Shown here piece after piece: positions 1 to 13,600 of a stretch of 64,000 nt of DNA. The notes beneath the pieces are model-generated. The model was not told the origin of the DNA and did no database searches. It worked only from the letters and a program-made list of their open reading frames with translations. How positions within the stretch are numbered: the first letter of the stretch is position 1; each line of letters starts with the position of its first letter. A program made the translations under genes and the position numbers. Source of the DNA: Apostichopus japonicus (lineage: Eukaryota > Echinodermata > Holothuroidea > Aspidochirotida > Stichopodidae); assembly GCF_037975245.1 (NCBI RefSeq), contig NC_092565.1, forward strand, positions 14,911,499 to 14,975,498, read 5' to 3'.

Positions 1-2140
1 TGCAAAAAGGATACTTATGCAGTGCTTCGAGAAGGTGAAAGAAAAGTTAATCCTGACAAACTCTGGTAACCAAAAGAAACCATCATCAGAGACAACCTAG
101 AGAGAAAACTCTGAAGAAAACTCTAAAGATGACAATAATAAAAAATAAAATGTAAAAAGATAAAAAAATAAACATATGTAGCTTAAGTTTTCACATAGTT
201 GCTTCTTTGAATGGCAGATTGGGAAGGAAGAGAAGATGGGATGTGTTTTAATGTTCACTCAGCTTAGAGCTATGATTTCGAGGACAATATTATTGGCTAT
301 TGATGCTTTTGTTTTATGTTTCTCCTTACCCGGCAGTATTCATCCAACTGGTTCATCCTTTTTAGTGCAACTTCTCTTGTGTGACTCCGTCCAAACACTT
401 TCTTCCCTGTGGATGGTCACAAAAATGTTACAAAAATATTTTTCAAGATTTTCTTTTAAAAAGCTGAAGTTGAGACAATGGGTTCCATAATCCATTATCT
501 TTTATGTCTTTTACCCTCTTCCTGTGACCATACCACATAGCCCCTTTATGATAGAGTCATCTGCATGATATATGGTACTGTAGGACAAGGCCTCATAGGC
601 ATGATGTAGATCTTATTCACCTCCCCCCACCCCACCCCCCCCCACCGAGGAAGATACTCAACTCCTGACTTGCACTGACTATAATTACTTACGTCTATTC
701 CTCCAAATTGCTGGTTTGAAGCAAATATACGTTCTTCACCCCCTTAACACACCTAAGGGGCCTTGAATGGGCCCCTGGACCCCAAGCAAATATGCCTTGG
801 CCCTTGACACCAGTTTGCATTCCCTACATTCTGTGCTACCCCCTTCCCTCCCCCCCCCCCCATGTTCTCTCATTTTGCTGTGCCACCCTGGCTCCTATAC
901 CCTCTCCTAATTTCCAATTCTCTGATGATGCCACTGTGTATGTGGCTCAAACAGTGCTATAAACTGAAGTCATAGTAAACACTCTTCAAATATTTCCTTA
1001 CATGTGAAATATTTGCTGTGAGCTCTGTCATGTGATTAGAACCATGTCATGTGATAAAGTGTCATGTGATGTGACTAGAACCACAACAATCTGACTCATT
1101 ACATTGGTATACTTTGTCAAAGAAATTTGTCATGCACAGATAACTTCTCACTTAATTGCAAGTAATAGTTATTTATGATATATTTAGAAATGACAAGATA
1201 CCGTGCAGTAATCTGTCACTAACAGTATTACATATATAAAATACTGTAGGTTGCTTTGTTCAATAACTTGGCAAAACTGTACTTTGTATGTGTGGGTGTT
1301 TTAGCTGTTTTAACCAGCTCCACAAGCAAAAACATTGCTACAATCTTTCATTTTTCAGCATTTTCTAAGAGTTAATTGTTGACTGAACTTTTGACATTTA
1401 TGACAAATGTACAGTGGAACCTTGGCATTGCACTAAGTGATATTTTCATCCACAATGTTTATTGCTATGACCTACTTCATTTTGGCAAAGGTTAATAGCC
1501 AAAACTGATTGTTATAATTAGAAGGATGTATACATTCCCACTAAATAGCAACAACATTGTTATCTCTCTATGACCTAATTTCATTTTGACAACAGTTTAG
1601 AAAAGCATTCAGAAAATTAATGAGAGATTTTCTACTCTCCCACGTGGTATGTTTACAACATAGATGTTACTAGATGTATGATGTTGTCAATCCAGGAACA
1701 AACCAAGAATTGATGGATAAATTTGACACAAACAAATATATTATTTTGATTTTCAGAGTGCAGTATCTTCACTTGATTCACAAGAGTAAATACCTGTTTT
1801 ATCTGCTATTCTTTCTAAAAGTGCTTCAGTCTGTAATAATTCAACAAAACTTTGCTTACTGTTATCCCCCCCCCCCCCCAAATTTTTTTTACAAAAAAAC
1901 AGAAAAAGAGTCAGTCTACATGAGTCTTCCGTCTCTGGGTCCCAAACACTCAAGATCTAAGATTTACACAAGGTCTCGCCCCTCCCCTTTTTCAACCTTC
2001 ACGAAAAATTCAAGAGTGGTTCTCAGCACAAACGTATTTTAGACCTAACTATTAGACCATAATCTAAAGTCTAAATCTGTCTCAGAATGCACCACTTGAC
2101 CTTGAAGTTCTAATTTTTGGAGGAACTGTGAGAGAACGCT
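1..2140. other. Non-coding AT-rich DNA with poly-C tracts
   Basis: No exon with coding character was recognised. Cytosine-rich tracts lie at 621-646, 849-861 and 1866-1879. Short open frames here lack domain signal and are interrupted by homopolymers. Confidence 0.5.
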
Positions 2141-2789
2141 CAGACATATATGGGAGGAGTTAGCTTCAGTTATCCCAGGGTCCTACCTCCTCCATTATAA
2201 AATCCTTGATCCCCAGGGTCCTACCTCCTCCATTATAAAATCCTTGATCCCCAATGTATTGGATATCACTTGTAATGGATACAAGTTTGGATTCACAAAT
2301 TTTTCGACCAATTACCCATGTTTCACTTGAGATGAAAATGAACACAACTTTCATCGTCTCAATCTAAAACAAAAGTAAGCCTGCATGGTATTAAATAAAG
2401 ACAAAAATTCAGACATATATGGGAGTTAGCTTCAGTTACCCCAGGGTCCTACCTCCTCCATTATAAAATCCTTGATCCCCAGGGTCCTACCTCCTCCATT
2501 ATAAAATCCTTGATCCCCAGGGTCCTACCTCCTCCATTATAAAATCCTTGATCCCCAGGGTCCTACCTCCTCCATTATAAAATCCTTGATCCCCAGGGTC
2601 CTACCTCCTCCATTATAAAATCCTTGATCCCCAATGTATAGGATATCACTTGTAATGGATACAATTTTGGATTCACAAATTTATCGACCAACCCATGTTT
2701 CATTTAAGATGAAAATGAACACATCTTTCATTGTCTCAATCTAAAACAAAAGTATGCCTGCATGGTATTAAGTAAAGACAAAAATTCAA
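2141..2789 (+). repeat. Nested tandem duplication with 38-bp VNTR
   Basis: A segment starting CAGACATATATGGGAG occurs twice in tandem (2141-2409 and 2410-2789). Inside each is a 38-bp unit starting CCAGGGTCCTACCTCC. It is present twice in the first segment (2175-2250) and five times in the second (2441-2630). Flanking non-VNTR parts of the two segments are nearly identical, so the larger duplication and the VNTR expansion were separate events. Confidence 0.95.
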
Positions 2790-2990
2790 CATGCACAAAA
2801 GTAAAGAAAGTGATTGTTAATAAACCTGTGAACTGCTTTTCATACTATAATGTATCTAGCATAGCTAAACATATACGTGTAGTACTAATCAGAGACAATG
2901 GGCATTATACCAGCTTAGCTATACAGCTACTGTACCTTTGTGGTATTTGGTACAACCTTTTACACTTGTAAACCCTATTGGGAATCCTCA

Positions 2991-3360
2991 TTAAAGGGTG
3001 TGAAGACTCGCCCAAAAAGAAACATCTAAATGCCGGTAATCTGACCTAGTTTAAAATGAGGTGTAACAGAAGTGTTAGACACCACCATCGATCCCAGAAA
3101 ATACGCACACAGCTTGCTACCTTCGGTAATTAGACACTAGTGTACAGTCAGTACATACAGCTGCGGTCAATACCCACAGCACAGCATACAAACGATACAG
3201 TGATGGACATCTCAAGTCCAGCTAAAGATAACAAGGTATCACATCTCATTACTGTCTGCATTTTGTAGCGACAAGCAGAAAACTTCACTTGCAAGCAACG
3301 GAAAATTAACTTTTTCAGAGCGAGGCATGCGGTTTGGGGCGAGTTTTTAAATGCCTTTAA
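2991..3360 (+). mobile_element. TTAA-flanked MITE, copy 1
   Basis: TTAA at 2991-2994 and 3357-3360 flanks an element that starts AGGGTGTGAAGACTCGCCC and ends GGGCGAGTTTTTAAATGCCT, imperfect terminal inverted repeats of about 20 bp. The interior matches, in inverted orientation, the element at 34199-34522 (for example GGTAATTAGACACTAGTGTA). No transposase is encoded. The TTAA target suggests mobilisation by a piggyBac-type transposase, which is inference. Confidence 0.8.
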
Positions 3361-5687
3361 TATCCAAACCAATTGCTACGGCTATTATTTCTGCAACAGG
3401 GACCTACCTTTCCATTAATTTGCATCATTGTAGAATGTGAATATTCATAAGTTTTGATATTTGAATACTGAAACTATGGAAATTTGGCAGGCAAGTGCTT
3501 GTGTTATGACTATACTGTAGCTCTAATGGACCACATGCTGTGTTGTATGATAAGTATTCCGGCTGTTCATAAGCTACCGTACATTAGCCTTCATATTAGG
3601 GCGGCAAAACTACTGTTAGAGTGTGCTAAGACACTTAAAAATGTTAGCAAAGTTAGAAGAATGGAATAATAACATGCATGAAAAACTCAAGTCAGTTAAC
3701 CTTTACAACAAACCGTATGCGTGGTTATAATTAACGTTTTATTTTCATTTGGTTGTGACTCTTCAATAATTTTAAATTCAATAAATTTTTATTTGCAACC
3801 ATTTCGGTCTATTTTCACCATCCTCGAGCACTTTTAATACAGAGCTACTAGAAACACATATTTCGTTTTAAGACACCTTTAAGATTCCTGAGTAAGATTC
3901 CTTGGAGTTTTCTCCGGATTCCTTAAAATTTCTTCAAGAAATTCAATTCAATGTAAAATATTCATGACAATAAATCCTCCACAGAGATTCTCAGACGCTG
4001 AAATGTCACAGAATTCCTAGCAATGGGCACATGAGGATCAGTGTTTCATCAAAATCAAAATTATCTTTCGTTTTGTTTTGAGAAAGGGGAGGGGGAGGGG
4101 GAGGGGAGGGGGAGGAGAAGGGGAAGAATAAGTAAGGAGAGGAGAGGAAGACAGGATGGGGAAAAGACATATATTTTCCATGTTATTTAAATTGCCCTTT
4201 AACCTAGGCCTACCTACATGCAAAACGTACATGCATATTAAATGAGAAAGGAATGTGCAAAGATGCTGTGAAGTGCAGGCAACGAAAGTGTAGTACAAGG
4301 GGGGTGCATTCAGTCGTCTGTAACTACCAACCTCACCTCATCCCCAGACATCGATCCTCAACTGGAGAATCACATTCTATTCATTATTAATAACAACTTC
4401 TTCTACATGTTAAGAATATTAGGAACTGCAATTATCCAAATATAGGCCAATAATTGAAATATTGATTATATCTCGCTTCCCGTAATATCAAATGATTTCC
4501 TGTTTTTCTTATTTTGTGTAAATGTTAACTACCATAGAAGGTGCTGACAACAAAGTGATCGGAGAATGTTAGATATCAGCATTATTTCCCATCATGCACC
4601 TGTACCTTTACTCATATTGAATAGCAGTTGCTGCTTTATATCGTCCCCTGAAAACATGCAGCAGCAAAAAGTTATTTGAACAACAACAACAACAACAAAA
4701 AGTACAATAAATTCATGAAAAAAGATCAAGTTAAAGATATCAGAGATTACAATACACATTTCGGAACAAAATCAATGTCAAAGAATTCTCAAATCACTTA
4801 TTAATCCATAAATCAAATGAGGTATATTCATCAGAGGTAATTTCATCTTCTATAAGAGATTTTCTTGTAATATTCTGTCTCCAATCTAACTAGGAAATTA
4901 TGTAAATTGAAAACAAACCATTTTAGAATTTTAATGTATCTCTTTAAATAACATGCTTACTTTAATACTGGTCAAATTAAACCTTTCTGTCATTTTTTTT
5001 TGGACAAAGTTTCCTTCCTTAACTTTGTCAGTTGTATCCTACTACTGAGGTCAGAGATGCTTTTGAGATATTCGGTATAAATCAGGCAATGATACCTTCA
5101 CACCTCTTCTTACACATCATAATGCAACTTACTAACTTGAACCATCTAACTTCTCAAAACAGAGCAGTTGGGTTTAAAACATTTTCCCATGGGATAAAGA
5201 CGTATTCCCATACATAACAAATTAAACCATCTAGTTTCCGGATAACTCCTTTCTTTTTCTTAAATAAATGTATGAAATTTCGGTTTCATAAGTTATGTGA
5301 TCTGTTTTCAATCAATTCATATCTCTGTGATTCAGTAGACTGTTCTTTTATTACCTGGCAGAAATGGAATGGTCCTACTGGCTGGGATCCTCGCTCCAGC
5401 TTCATCTGGAAATGTTGCTAATAATTTCATCTTGAAGAGAGCAACAGAAAAAAGAAAGATAGTTTTAGTAGTCTCTTTCTTAAGAGCTGTACTAATTTTA
5501 AATGTGTCTTCATAATCACCATTATGATCAAGTTATGAACAATATTGAAAAGAACTGAAAGTCTGAAGAGTGAAAATAACAGTTCAATAACCCTCCTTCA
5601 CCCCCTCCCCCCCCTCCATTAACAAAATGAAACTAAAGACGAAAGAATGCAAAAGCAACACATATTGCAACAGGGATAATTTCAAGT
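3361..5687. other. Non-coding DNA
   Basis: No supported exon was found. A G-rich polypurine stretch lies at 4081-4150 and a short (CAA)n run at about 4681-4697. Otherwise I see nothing specific. Confidence 0.45.
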
Positions 5688-5836
5688 ATGTTATACCAGT
5701 TACTTTATTGTTGCATTTATTGATGGCCACATAAAACCATCTGTATAAACTAGGCTCTAATTGTATGCTATATCAGTTACTTTATTGTTGCATTTATTGA
5801 TGGCCACATAAAACCATCTGTATAAACTAGGCTCTC
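5688..5836 (+). repeat. 77-bp tandem duplication
   Basis: The stretch CAGTTACTTTATTGTTGC onward to ACTAGGCTCT occurs at 5697 and again at 5774, offset 77 bp and almost identical. This is a recent local duplication. Confidence 0.93.
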
Positions 5837-8280
5837 CTCTACCCAGTGGCTTTGGGGGGCCAGGTTGGGCCCCTCTTGCTTTTGAAGTCTTCATAAATTC
5901 ATTGTACAGTACATTCAGGGTCATATGTGAATACATTATTCTCTATCCCATATCTCCCTGAGCCAGCTTATAAACCCCAGGCTCCGGGCTGTAGTCCCAC
6001 CTGATCCCCCTTCTAGTCAGGTCTACCTCTACCAACCCACCCCCCCCTCCCCAGCCAAGCTCCATCTCCTCTCCCTTTCCTTGACCTTGCTATGCTGTTG
6101 GACAATCAGATGACAAGCCAAGCAGATTAATCTAGCCAGCAGAATGATGTATCAAATACCATTCCAAGGTGACTCAGGCAGGATAAAGGGAGGGGTATCT
6201 TTGCCAGAACTAATCCCATGGCTGAACAAACACATTCTAGTGTACTGTACTAGTGTCTCTTAAATGCACCATTGCACCATTACTAAGAGGAGGAAGAATG
6301 AAACACCTTAGATATAGTTCAATATGTCATACAAGGAAATTCTGTGATCAAAAGAATCAAAGATGAAGCAGGATGTATAGAGTATTTACATAGATATCTC
6401 ATCCTATCTCAAAGAAGGAAACAGCTTAAAGATTAGGGGATTCATGTCACAAACCAAATTTCATTTGCAAACCACACAGGATAGCTTTAACTATACAGCT
6501 GTACTAGCTCAGTGTTACAGTCTTTAGGTATCAACTGATTATACTGATAGAAACCAGTGCGACCCTGAATGAATGTTAAAAAATGTGTGAAAACTGATCG
6601 TTGACGCTAAATTGAATACACAAAGACTAACTTGTAACTGTTAGTAGAGTATAGCACAAAATAAAAAGGCATGCAATAAATCATAATAAACAAACTATTA
6701 ATAAGTTCAGAATAACATCTTTCCTTCAATCAAAACACTGATTAGGCAATGACACGTACATCGAGTAAATTTTACTCTGGTCACGTAACCGTCACAACAT
6801 GCTGTAATTAAGTGATATGTGTCGTGCGGTAACTAAGTATTAAGTTTTCATGCTGTAACAAGTATTAAAATATATATGCTTTACCAAAAGCTTTGACATG
6901 AAAATTGCTCAAGTAGTAGAAACCACTTGAAGAAAATAAAAAACTCTTCACATATTCTGAATATTAAGATCATATTGTTGAATTTAATGAAATGAGATGA
7001 AAAGGTCTTCTCAATTAATCTCCTAATTTAATAAGCAATGGCTAAAAAATCAATGGCTTGGTGGACCAACTTGTAATCAGCAGTCATTTAAGCAATACCT
7101 TGCAAAATAGTTCAAGGGTAGCTGATGGCTGGTTCAACCACCAGCCCCTAAGGATATTGGCAAAATAGAAAAATTACTTCTCTGAATAATTGCCAAAATG
7201 ATTCATAAAAAGTTGCTATTTGACATAATTAATTATCTTCATATACTGTAAGATACTGTATTGAGTCTATCCTTACTTAACAGAGACAAACACTGTAGAG
7301 ACAATACTACATCATTGGTTCCATGATTACACATGAATAGTCAGAGCACGATATGGGGTGCAATATACTTTATCACACACTTTTAAAAAGTATCATGATT
7401 TTACCATAGCAACAGAACATAAGGCCCATTTGATGTGTCCTAATCGACATTATTCAGTTATTTCCTTCTCTTCAGTTGTTGTTGCTGTTGTACGTGTGAA
7501 TATATATGTTACAGCTATTATGTGTCAGTGACACTATTTTATGAATGAAGAAATATGATTCCTTCTTGAACTTTGTTCTTGTACTTTTAAGGTATCCAGT
7601 CTCAGAGGGAGCTTAAAGTATCTAACATGGTACAGAGTTATGGTCTGGTGAGCAGGAGGCACAGACGAACAGACGAACAGACAAGACAGATAGGAACACA
7701 AGGAAGTAAGTTTTATGGTAGTGTAATAGAACAGTACACACAGAAATAACACTCAATCAAATAGAGCATGAAACTACATAGCTATTGCTGCCATCTTTTG
7801 TATGATTCAGGTGGCATACTCCATATTAGAGTCTATATCAGTCTGCCCGAGTGTTCTCCTTCAGGAAATGTGCCTAAAAGCAGCAGGAGAACATTTTTTT
7901 ATAAGTTATCGATCAGGATCCCAAATTCTTTGGCTTGAATGGAAGTACATGATGTGGTGCATAAATTGGATCAAATGAGGGAAGTTTAGGCAACTTTAGG
8001 CCTCCCAGGAGCAGCATACCATAATTGTTCACTAAGTGTGTAAAGAGGTTTGTTTACAAGTGATGAAAACTTCAGGCTCCTCTAGCAAAAATATCTACAA
8101 GGTCATCATAAGGAAAATTGATGGTGCCATAAATGGTCAACTTGTCAGCTATGTACAGTAGTGATGGGTAGCATTTAGCTAACTATTGAGAAATTCTATC
8201 CAGACTTAGAGATCACATTACGTTGAAGATTTGTGTTCACCGTGCTCATTAACCTGTCTGTATTCTGTGCGTGTTTTTTG
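5837..8280. other. Non-coding DNA
   Basis: No gene was recognised. The segment has a poly-C stretch near 6040-6052 and a duplicated ACAGACGAAC near 7661-7683. I see nothing else above background. Confidence 0.4.
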
Positions 8281-8312
8281 TCCCTTCTGTTACTGTTACG
8301 TGTCATTTAGCC

Positions 8313-8350
8313 ATTGAAGAAGATCCTGCTAGGATCGAAACGTCAGGCCA
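8313..8350 (+). ncRNA. Hammerhead-like / Penelope-associated motif fragment
   Basis: TTGAAGA, then a five-base stem GATCC with loop TGCTA and GGATC, then GAAAC, resembles the CUGANGA...GAAAC core of a minimal hammerhead ribozyme. One core base is changed (C to T) and there is one extra A before stem II. Penelope-like retroelements are known to carry short hammerheads. No retroelement coding sequence was seen nearby, so this is at most a decayed end fragment. Confidence 0.3.
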
Positions 8351-10261
8351 ACTTACTTTTACACATTCTCTTACACAGGCTCTCTAGTGGATAAGCAGTT
8401 TGCTAACAGTTTTATTTTATTTTGAAGATTAAGTGTGTAAGTCAATGGGGCATTTAGTAGGTGTGCATATATGCTACTGTACTGTACCTTCAATGGCAGT
8501 TACCTGATGGATGTAAGTGTGACAACAGAAACCCCACATAATAAGTTTGCATTCAAATGTACCCTGATACTGTACATTACAGATCTATCAAATACACAAA
8601 CAAGGTCAAGACAAATAATATCAAAACATTTGCTGGGAATTCCCCAACCTTGTTCAAAAGTGGTCTGATTGGCACTGCCACTTCAGTGATATGACTGTCT
8701 GTACTTTCCAGACAATTTCCAGATTACAAAAAGGTTGTGAAAGTTCATACAGCACTTAATAGTGTAACTATGTACGTCATATATGAAATGATATGAAGGG
8801 GCGAGGGGGGGATGAGTGGTTGGGGTAGGATAGACCGAAACATTGGCATAACTTGATATTTACAATAGTAGCAGAGTGCTAATTGGGATTTTTAACACCC
8901 TATCATGATCGGTCCTATTCCAGAAATACTGTACACAGCAACATTGTCACAGACAGGACTTAACATTAGGATATCAATCTAAGGATGACAGTTATATCTG
9001 GTGTTATGTCTATATGGCATTCAATGATGAAGTTTACATGTATGATCTTTAAAAAAAGTAAACTTTTTAATTAAAGCTTTGAATCAATATCCTTTCAAGC
9101 AACTTCAGACTTTCTTTGAGTTGTCTGGGATAGACCCCAGAGGAGAAGGGGGCGGAGGAGGGGGCACAGCTGGCCTTAGTCTTTGACCACTCAGGGAAAA
9201 GGTAAAAGTTACACCCAATTCAGACTGAAATGATTAGATCGAGCCACATAAAAGTGAATAACTTGAACTGAGAACGAGAAATTAAACAGATTCTGAATCC
9301 AATACATCTACCCTGAGCAGTTCTGTCCATGCAGTAGACAAATAAAACTTTTCAAAGAACTGAAGACATTATACTCATTGTTATATCATAGTTAACTGTT
9401 AGTATCATAAATAACATAGTACTTTCAATTTCATATTGATTACTTTTCCAAACAGGTGTAACAGAAGTGCAAACATTATTCTTTTCTGTTTCACTGCACA
9501 AAGTAATTCAGTTCACCTGCGACAGCAGCTAAAATAAGGTCGGTCGCTCAGTGATTGACCTAGATAGTCTTCGATAAATATGTAAATGTAAAGTACTCCA
9601 GTGATACCAAAATCATGCATGGACCTTTCCTAATTATTAACCTACAGTATAGTACCGATAATAATATTGATTCGTTGATTTATGACAATTTCACAGTCCA
9701 TTTTCATACTAAAATGAAGTCACATCATGACACGGTCAATTCAAATGAAGATTCATAATTGTTTCAAAATATTGAAGAAATGACTGAAAAGTACCATTTT
9801 TTAAAATAATTTTTAGAAGACTCAGACACATGTGCCTCACACAAATTGATAATTTACATAAAATTTACTTACATGGAAGTCAAAAAATTTACTGTAACGG
9901 CGATAGATGATCGTTATGGATCCGTCCGTCCAACTGACATGAATAACGTAAACCTGACAAAAGAATTTCAAAAAATAACTGTTATCAAGGAAATATGGAA
10001 GAAAATCGGACAGAAAAGAATATATATGTGAAAGGCTCATGGATACAGTTGAGAATTAATATGCTTCCCTAGCCTGCTCAAGTGCCAGTCTTTATTTAAT
10101 TTTGCATGTCTGCATTTAATTTGAATTTTCAACAAATTCTATCAAAAGGAAGGACCCTTGTGATTGTTGCGCTATATTTTGATGTACCTCTATTAACATT
10201 TCAACAAGTTTTTGTAAACATCACAATTCCACCTACTGTACTATAACAACAAACAAACAAA
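8351..10261. other. Non-coding DNA
   Basis: No exon, RNA gene or element end was recognised. A short G-rich tract lies near 8801-8812. Confidence 0.4.
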
Positions 10262-10460
10262 CAAACTTGCATACTTTTGACCTCATGACCTAGCTGGTGT
10301 AGTATCTCTAGTAGCAGCACAGTATCCATGGATAAAAGCTTTTACTGACCCCCAAATACAGTATTGAACTGTTCTGTAATAACATTGCAGCTAGCTACAC
10401 CCATATTCAGCAAACTTGCATACTATTGACCTCATGACCTATCATGACCTATCTGGTGTA
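10262..10460 (+). repeat. Dispersed 40-bp direct repeat pair
   Basis: CAAACTTGCATACTTTTGAC onward through CTGGTGTA at 10263-10302 recurs at 10411-10460 with one substitution and an internal CTATCATGAC duplication. The two lie 148 bp apart. Confidence 0.85.
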
Positions 10461-10638
10461 TTGGATGGAGAGGTTCATGGTCAGGAACAAGATTTTCAGC
10501 ATAGTAAGGCCCAACTTATCAAAGCAAAATCATGCGGTACATTGGAAAACATGATGAGGAATTATCTTGCAATGTAGTAAATCCTTTTAACCAATCTTAT
10601 AGGTAATATAGTTCCTAATCTGGGGATTAGGTAATCAA

Positions 10639-10672
10639 ACCAGGGAGCTGCTACTATAAGCAGCTCCCTGGT
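10639..10672. repeat. Perfect hairpin, 14-bp stem and 6-base loop
   Basis: ACCAGGGAGCTGCT, loop ACTATA, then AGCAGCTCCCTGGT is a perfect inverted repeat. A related AGCTCCCTGGTTAG half-copy lies at 11264-11277 beside an imperfect hairpin, so the two could mark ends of a decayed element. Confidence 0.85.
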
Positions 10673-13600
10673 CAAGCTACGTGGCTTAATGCGGGTTGTG
10701 TTTTGTTTCAAGTGTTTTTTCTTTTGCCTTCCAAGTCCAGCAGACCTGTTAAATATAACACTAGATATTTCCTTTGGTGAGATGACAACGGAAGGAAACT
10801 AAAAGGGTAATAAGTTTATCTGACTTTCCTCAAACATTTCAAAATGTAACATAAGGAAATCCAGGATATCTCAGAGATGTTTGAAGAGTTTCTTTGGAAA
10901 CACAAATCTACTCTGCTGTACAAACAGTAACAGGAACAACACAGGAAGCTTAATTGGCGCTTGGAACTATTCATAATAAAATGTTGCTAAAATGAAATCG
11001 TCTGTGAACTTTTAACTTCACAGACTGGTCGGCGGTGTCTCTCCCTGAAAGTCAAATTCAGTTGCCACGGTACAGTATGCAGTACTGTTCATGTACAGAT
11101 AACAGGATATACCCTTATGTATTTGACAAAAATCAAAACAACGACCATTATATGAAAGATAGAAGAGGGTCACTTCCTGACAGATCATGTGTGATATCTG
11201 TACTAGAGTGTATGGTGTATACCTCTATATGATAAATATAGAGAGCTGTTAAAATAACAGAATAGCTCCCTGGTTAGTACACGCTGCACTCATGCAGTTA
11301 TACTGTTGGTTTCTACATACAGGGTTACTACAAAAGGTTTATAGCTTGCAAATGGCATTTAGGTGTAATTAAGCGCAAATGAACCTCAATATTTTGCGGG
11401 TTACTGTTGAATAAACTACAGACACTTCTGTATGCTTGTCGGTCAACTCCCGAAGTCGACATTTAAAGGTAATCTGTATTGGCCCCAAATTATAGGATGT
11501 TTATAATTGCTAGAAGTTTTCAAAAAGTAATATCCTGGAGGTCTATACTCTCCAAATTGTTCTCAGGTATTCTAAATGAATGTACACAAGATGACTACAT
11601 TTCCCAGTGAGGTCAATTTCCTCCAGGGTGGTTATAAAAAGTGTTTAAGAATTTGACGACAGTTGATCATATTGTTTGAAAATCTAGCATATTTGGGGCC
11701 AATACAACATACCTTGAACCACCAAGTATTGTACAGACTTAAATTTGACAGGGAGTAATTTATCGGCTATCGTATCCCAAAATGCTATGCAACGTGGGCA
11801 ACCTTCTATGCAAGAGCACAGATGATAGCAGTTTTTTGTAAAGAGAAAACATGGTATTTTGTACGAGACAAAGTGCAGAGCCTTTCAAGACTGCTGAACA
11901 AAATATACTGGAAAGTTTGAAACTAATATGTCTACCAGTCTGTCGTGGTCAGAAAAAGTCACTACTGTAAAGGTAACATTTTTATTGGAAATTGTTGACC
12001 TTCTATTACGGTAGGTGGTAAAGAAAGTTCACATCTGCCATCTGCTTACCTCTTATCATCCAAACACAACCACAACAGGAACCTGATACTTATTATGGGA
12101 TAGCGAAAATTTCAAGTACAGTATCTATCAACATGAACAAATCATTTACACTGTAAATTAACACATACAGCAATTTGAATGCATTGATTTAATACTTGCC
12201 TGCATATTGGGCAAGTAAGTAACCAAAACAATTTACTTTACTCTTCAAGCATAGTCTGTGGTAGAGGAGAGGCAGTTTAGATACAAGGACACTGTAATAA
12301 TACATTCAACACTTGGAGAAAACTATACCTTTGTGCAAGTACAAAATAATTTGATAATTATTTCTTACAAAAGTAAATTTTAATAAAGTTGTGACTTCTG
12401 GGTACATTTGGCCCGTGAACTAGCATTCCAAATGCATCCCATATCATGCAGAAGATAACAACGAGGTAACAACAGCAAAAGTAAACCTTTTATAAATCTT
12501 TTGCCAAGATTTATACATAAACTGACATTTTTTTTTTTTTTTAAATATATATTCTTTAATGGCTTTAGAAAGATTTATTCCAATAAAACTACACTACCCA
12601 TTAACAACTAGTTAGTTTGTATTGCCCTTTGAGATGTGAGTTTTAGCTGACAATTTGCAAGAGTCTGTTCTATTCCCAGGATACTGTTGTGTCTGTCATA
12701 CTAATATTAATTATTAGGCCCTTTAAACTAACACAAAAACAATGAAAAAAAATCACTATTTCAACTAATTCTGGCAGTCATATTGTATAGAGAATAGTCT
12801 GATGTGTTTTTCCAAAGTGAAATTCAGATTCAAACATGAAATTTCAGATAGTTTTTATTGTAATATTGATTTATTAGGTGTGTTACTGTTTAGTTTTCTT
12901 CACTGTATGGACATTGCTCAGATCAGGTTTGGGTGTATAATATAATTAAGTATAGATTTACTGATGTACCCTATCATTGAACTTTGAAACTCTTTAAGTC
13001 CTTTAATAGGATTAACCACAAGATATACAATAGAGCCTGCAAGCTCTTTTAGGTGGATTATTTCTTCCTATGTCCATCCAGGGAGTTTCCACAACAACTC
13101 CCAGGTGCATCTGCTTCAACTCTATAACTAATCAAGTGTACTACTGTACAGGCTTGATCCTCTTACAAGGTGTTAGTTTTCCTGGTAAATTGGTTTGATC
13201 ATGAGCAATTCGTGTGGAACTGAAAACATAAAGCAGAAAACAATAAAACTGAGAAGTTCACAAAAGCAGACATGATCTACTGTATGTGTTTTCTGGATGT
13301 TTCTTTTCCCTATAGATCGATCGTATCAAATATGATTTTCTGATTTTTACCCTTGCAGAGGGGCCAGAGACCGAAAAGTTACCTTATTTCTGGTCCTGCT
13401 GCCTCATTGCTATATATAACTATGTATTAACAAACTGTTTATATCGTTGTAATTTGATTGCAGAAATAAAATGAAATACAATTCAACATACAGTACATGC
13501 CTATGACAAAGATGAACTTACTACAAAGTGAAAGATACAATGACAAATTTCTGTCAGGAGTTCTAAAACAAAACTCTCCACCAATCAAAGCAGTTGCAAA

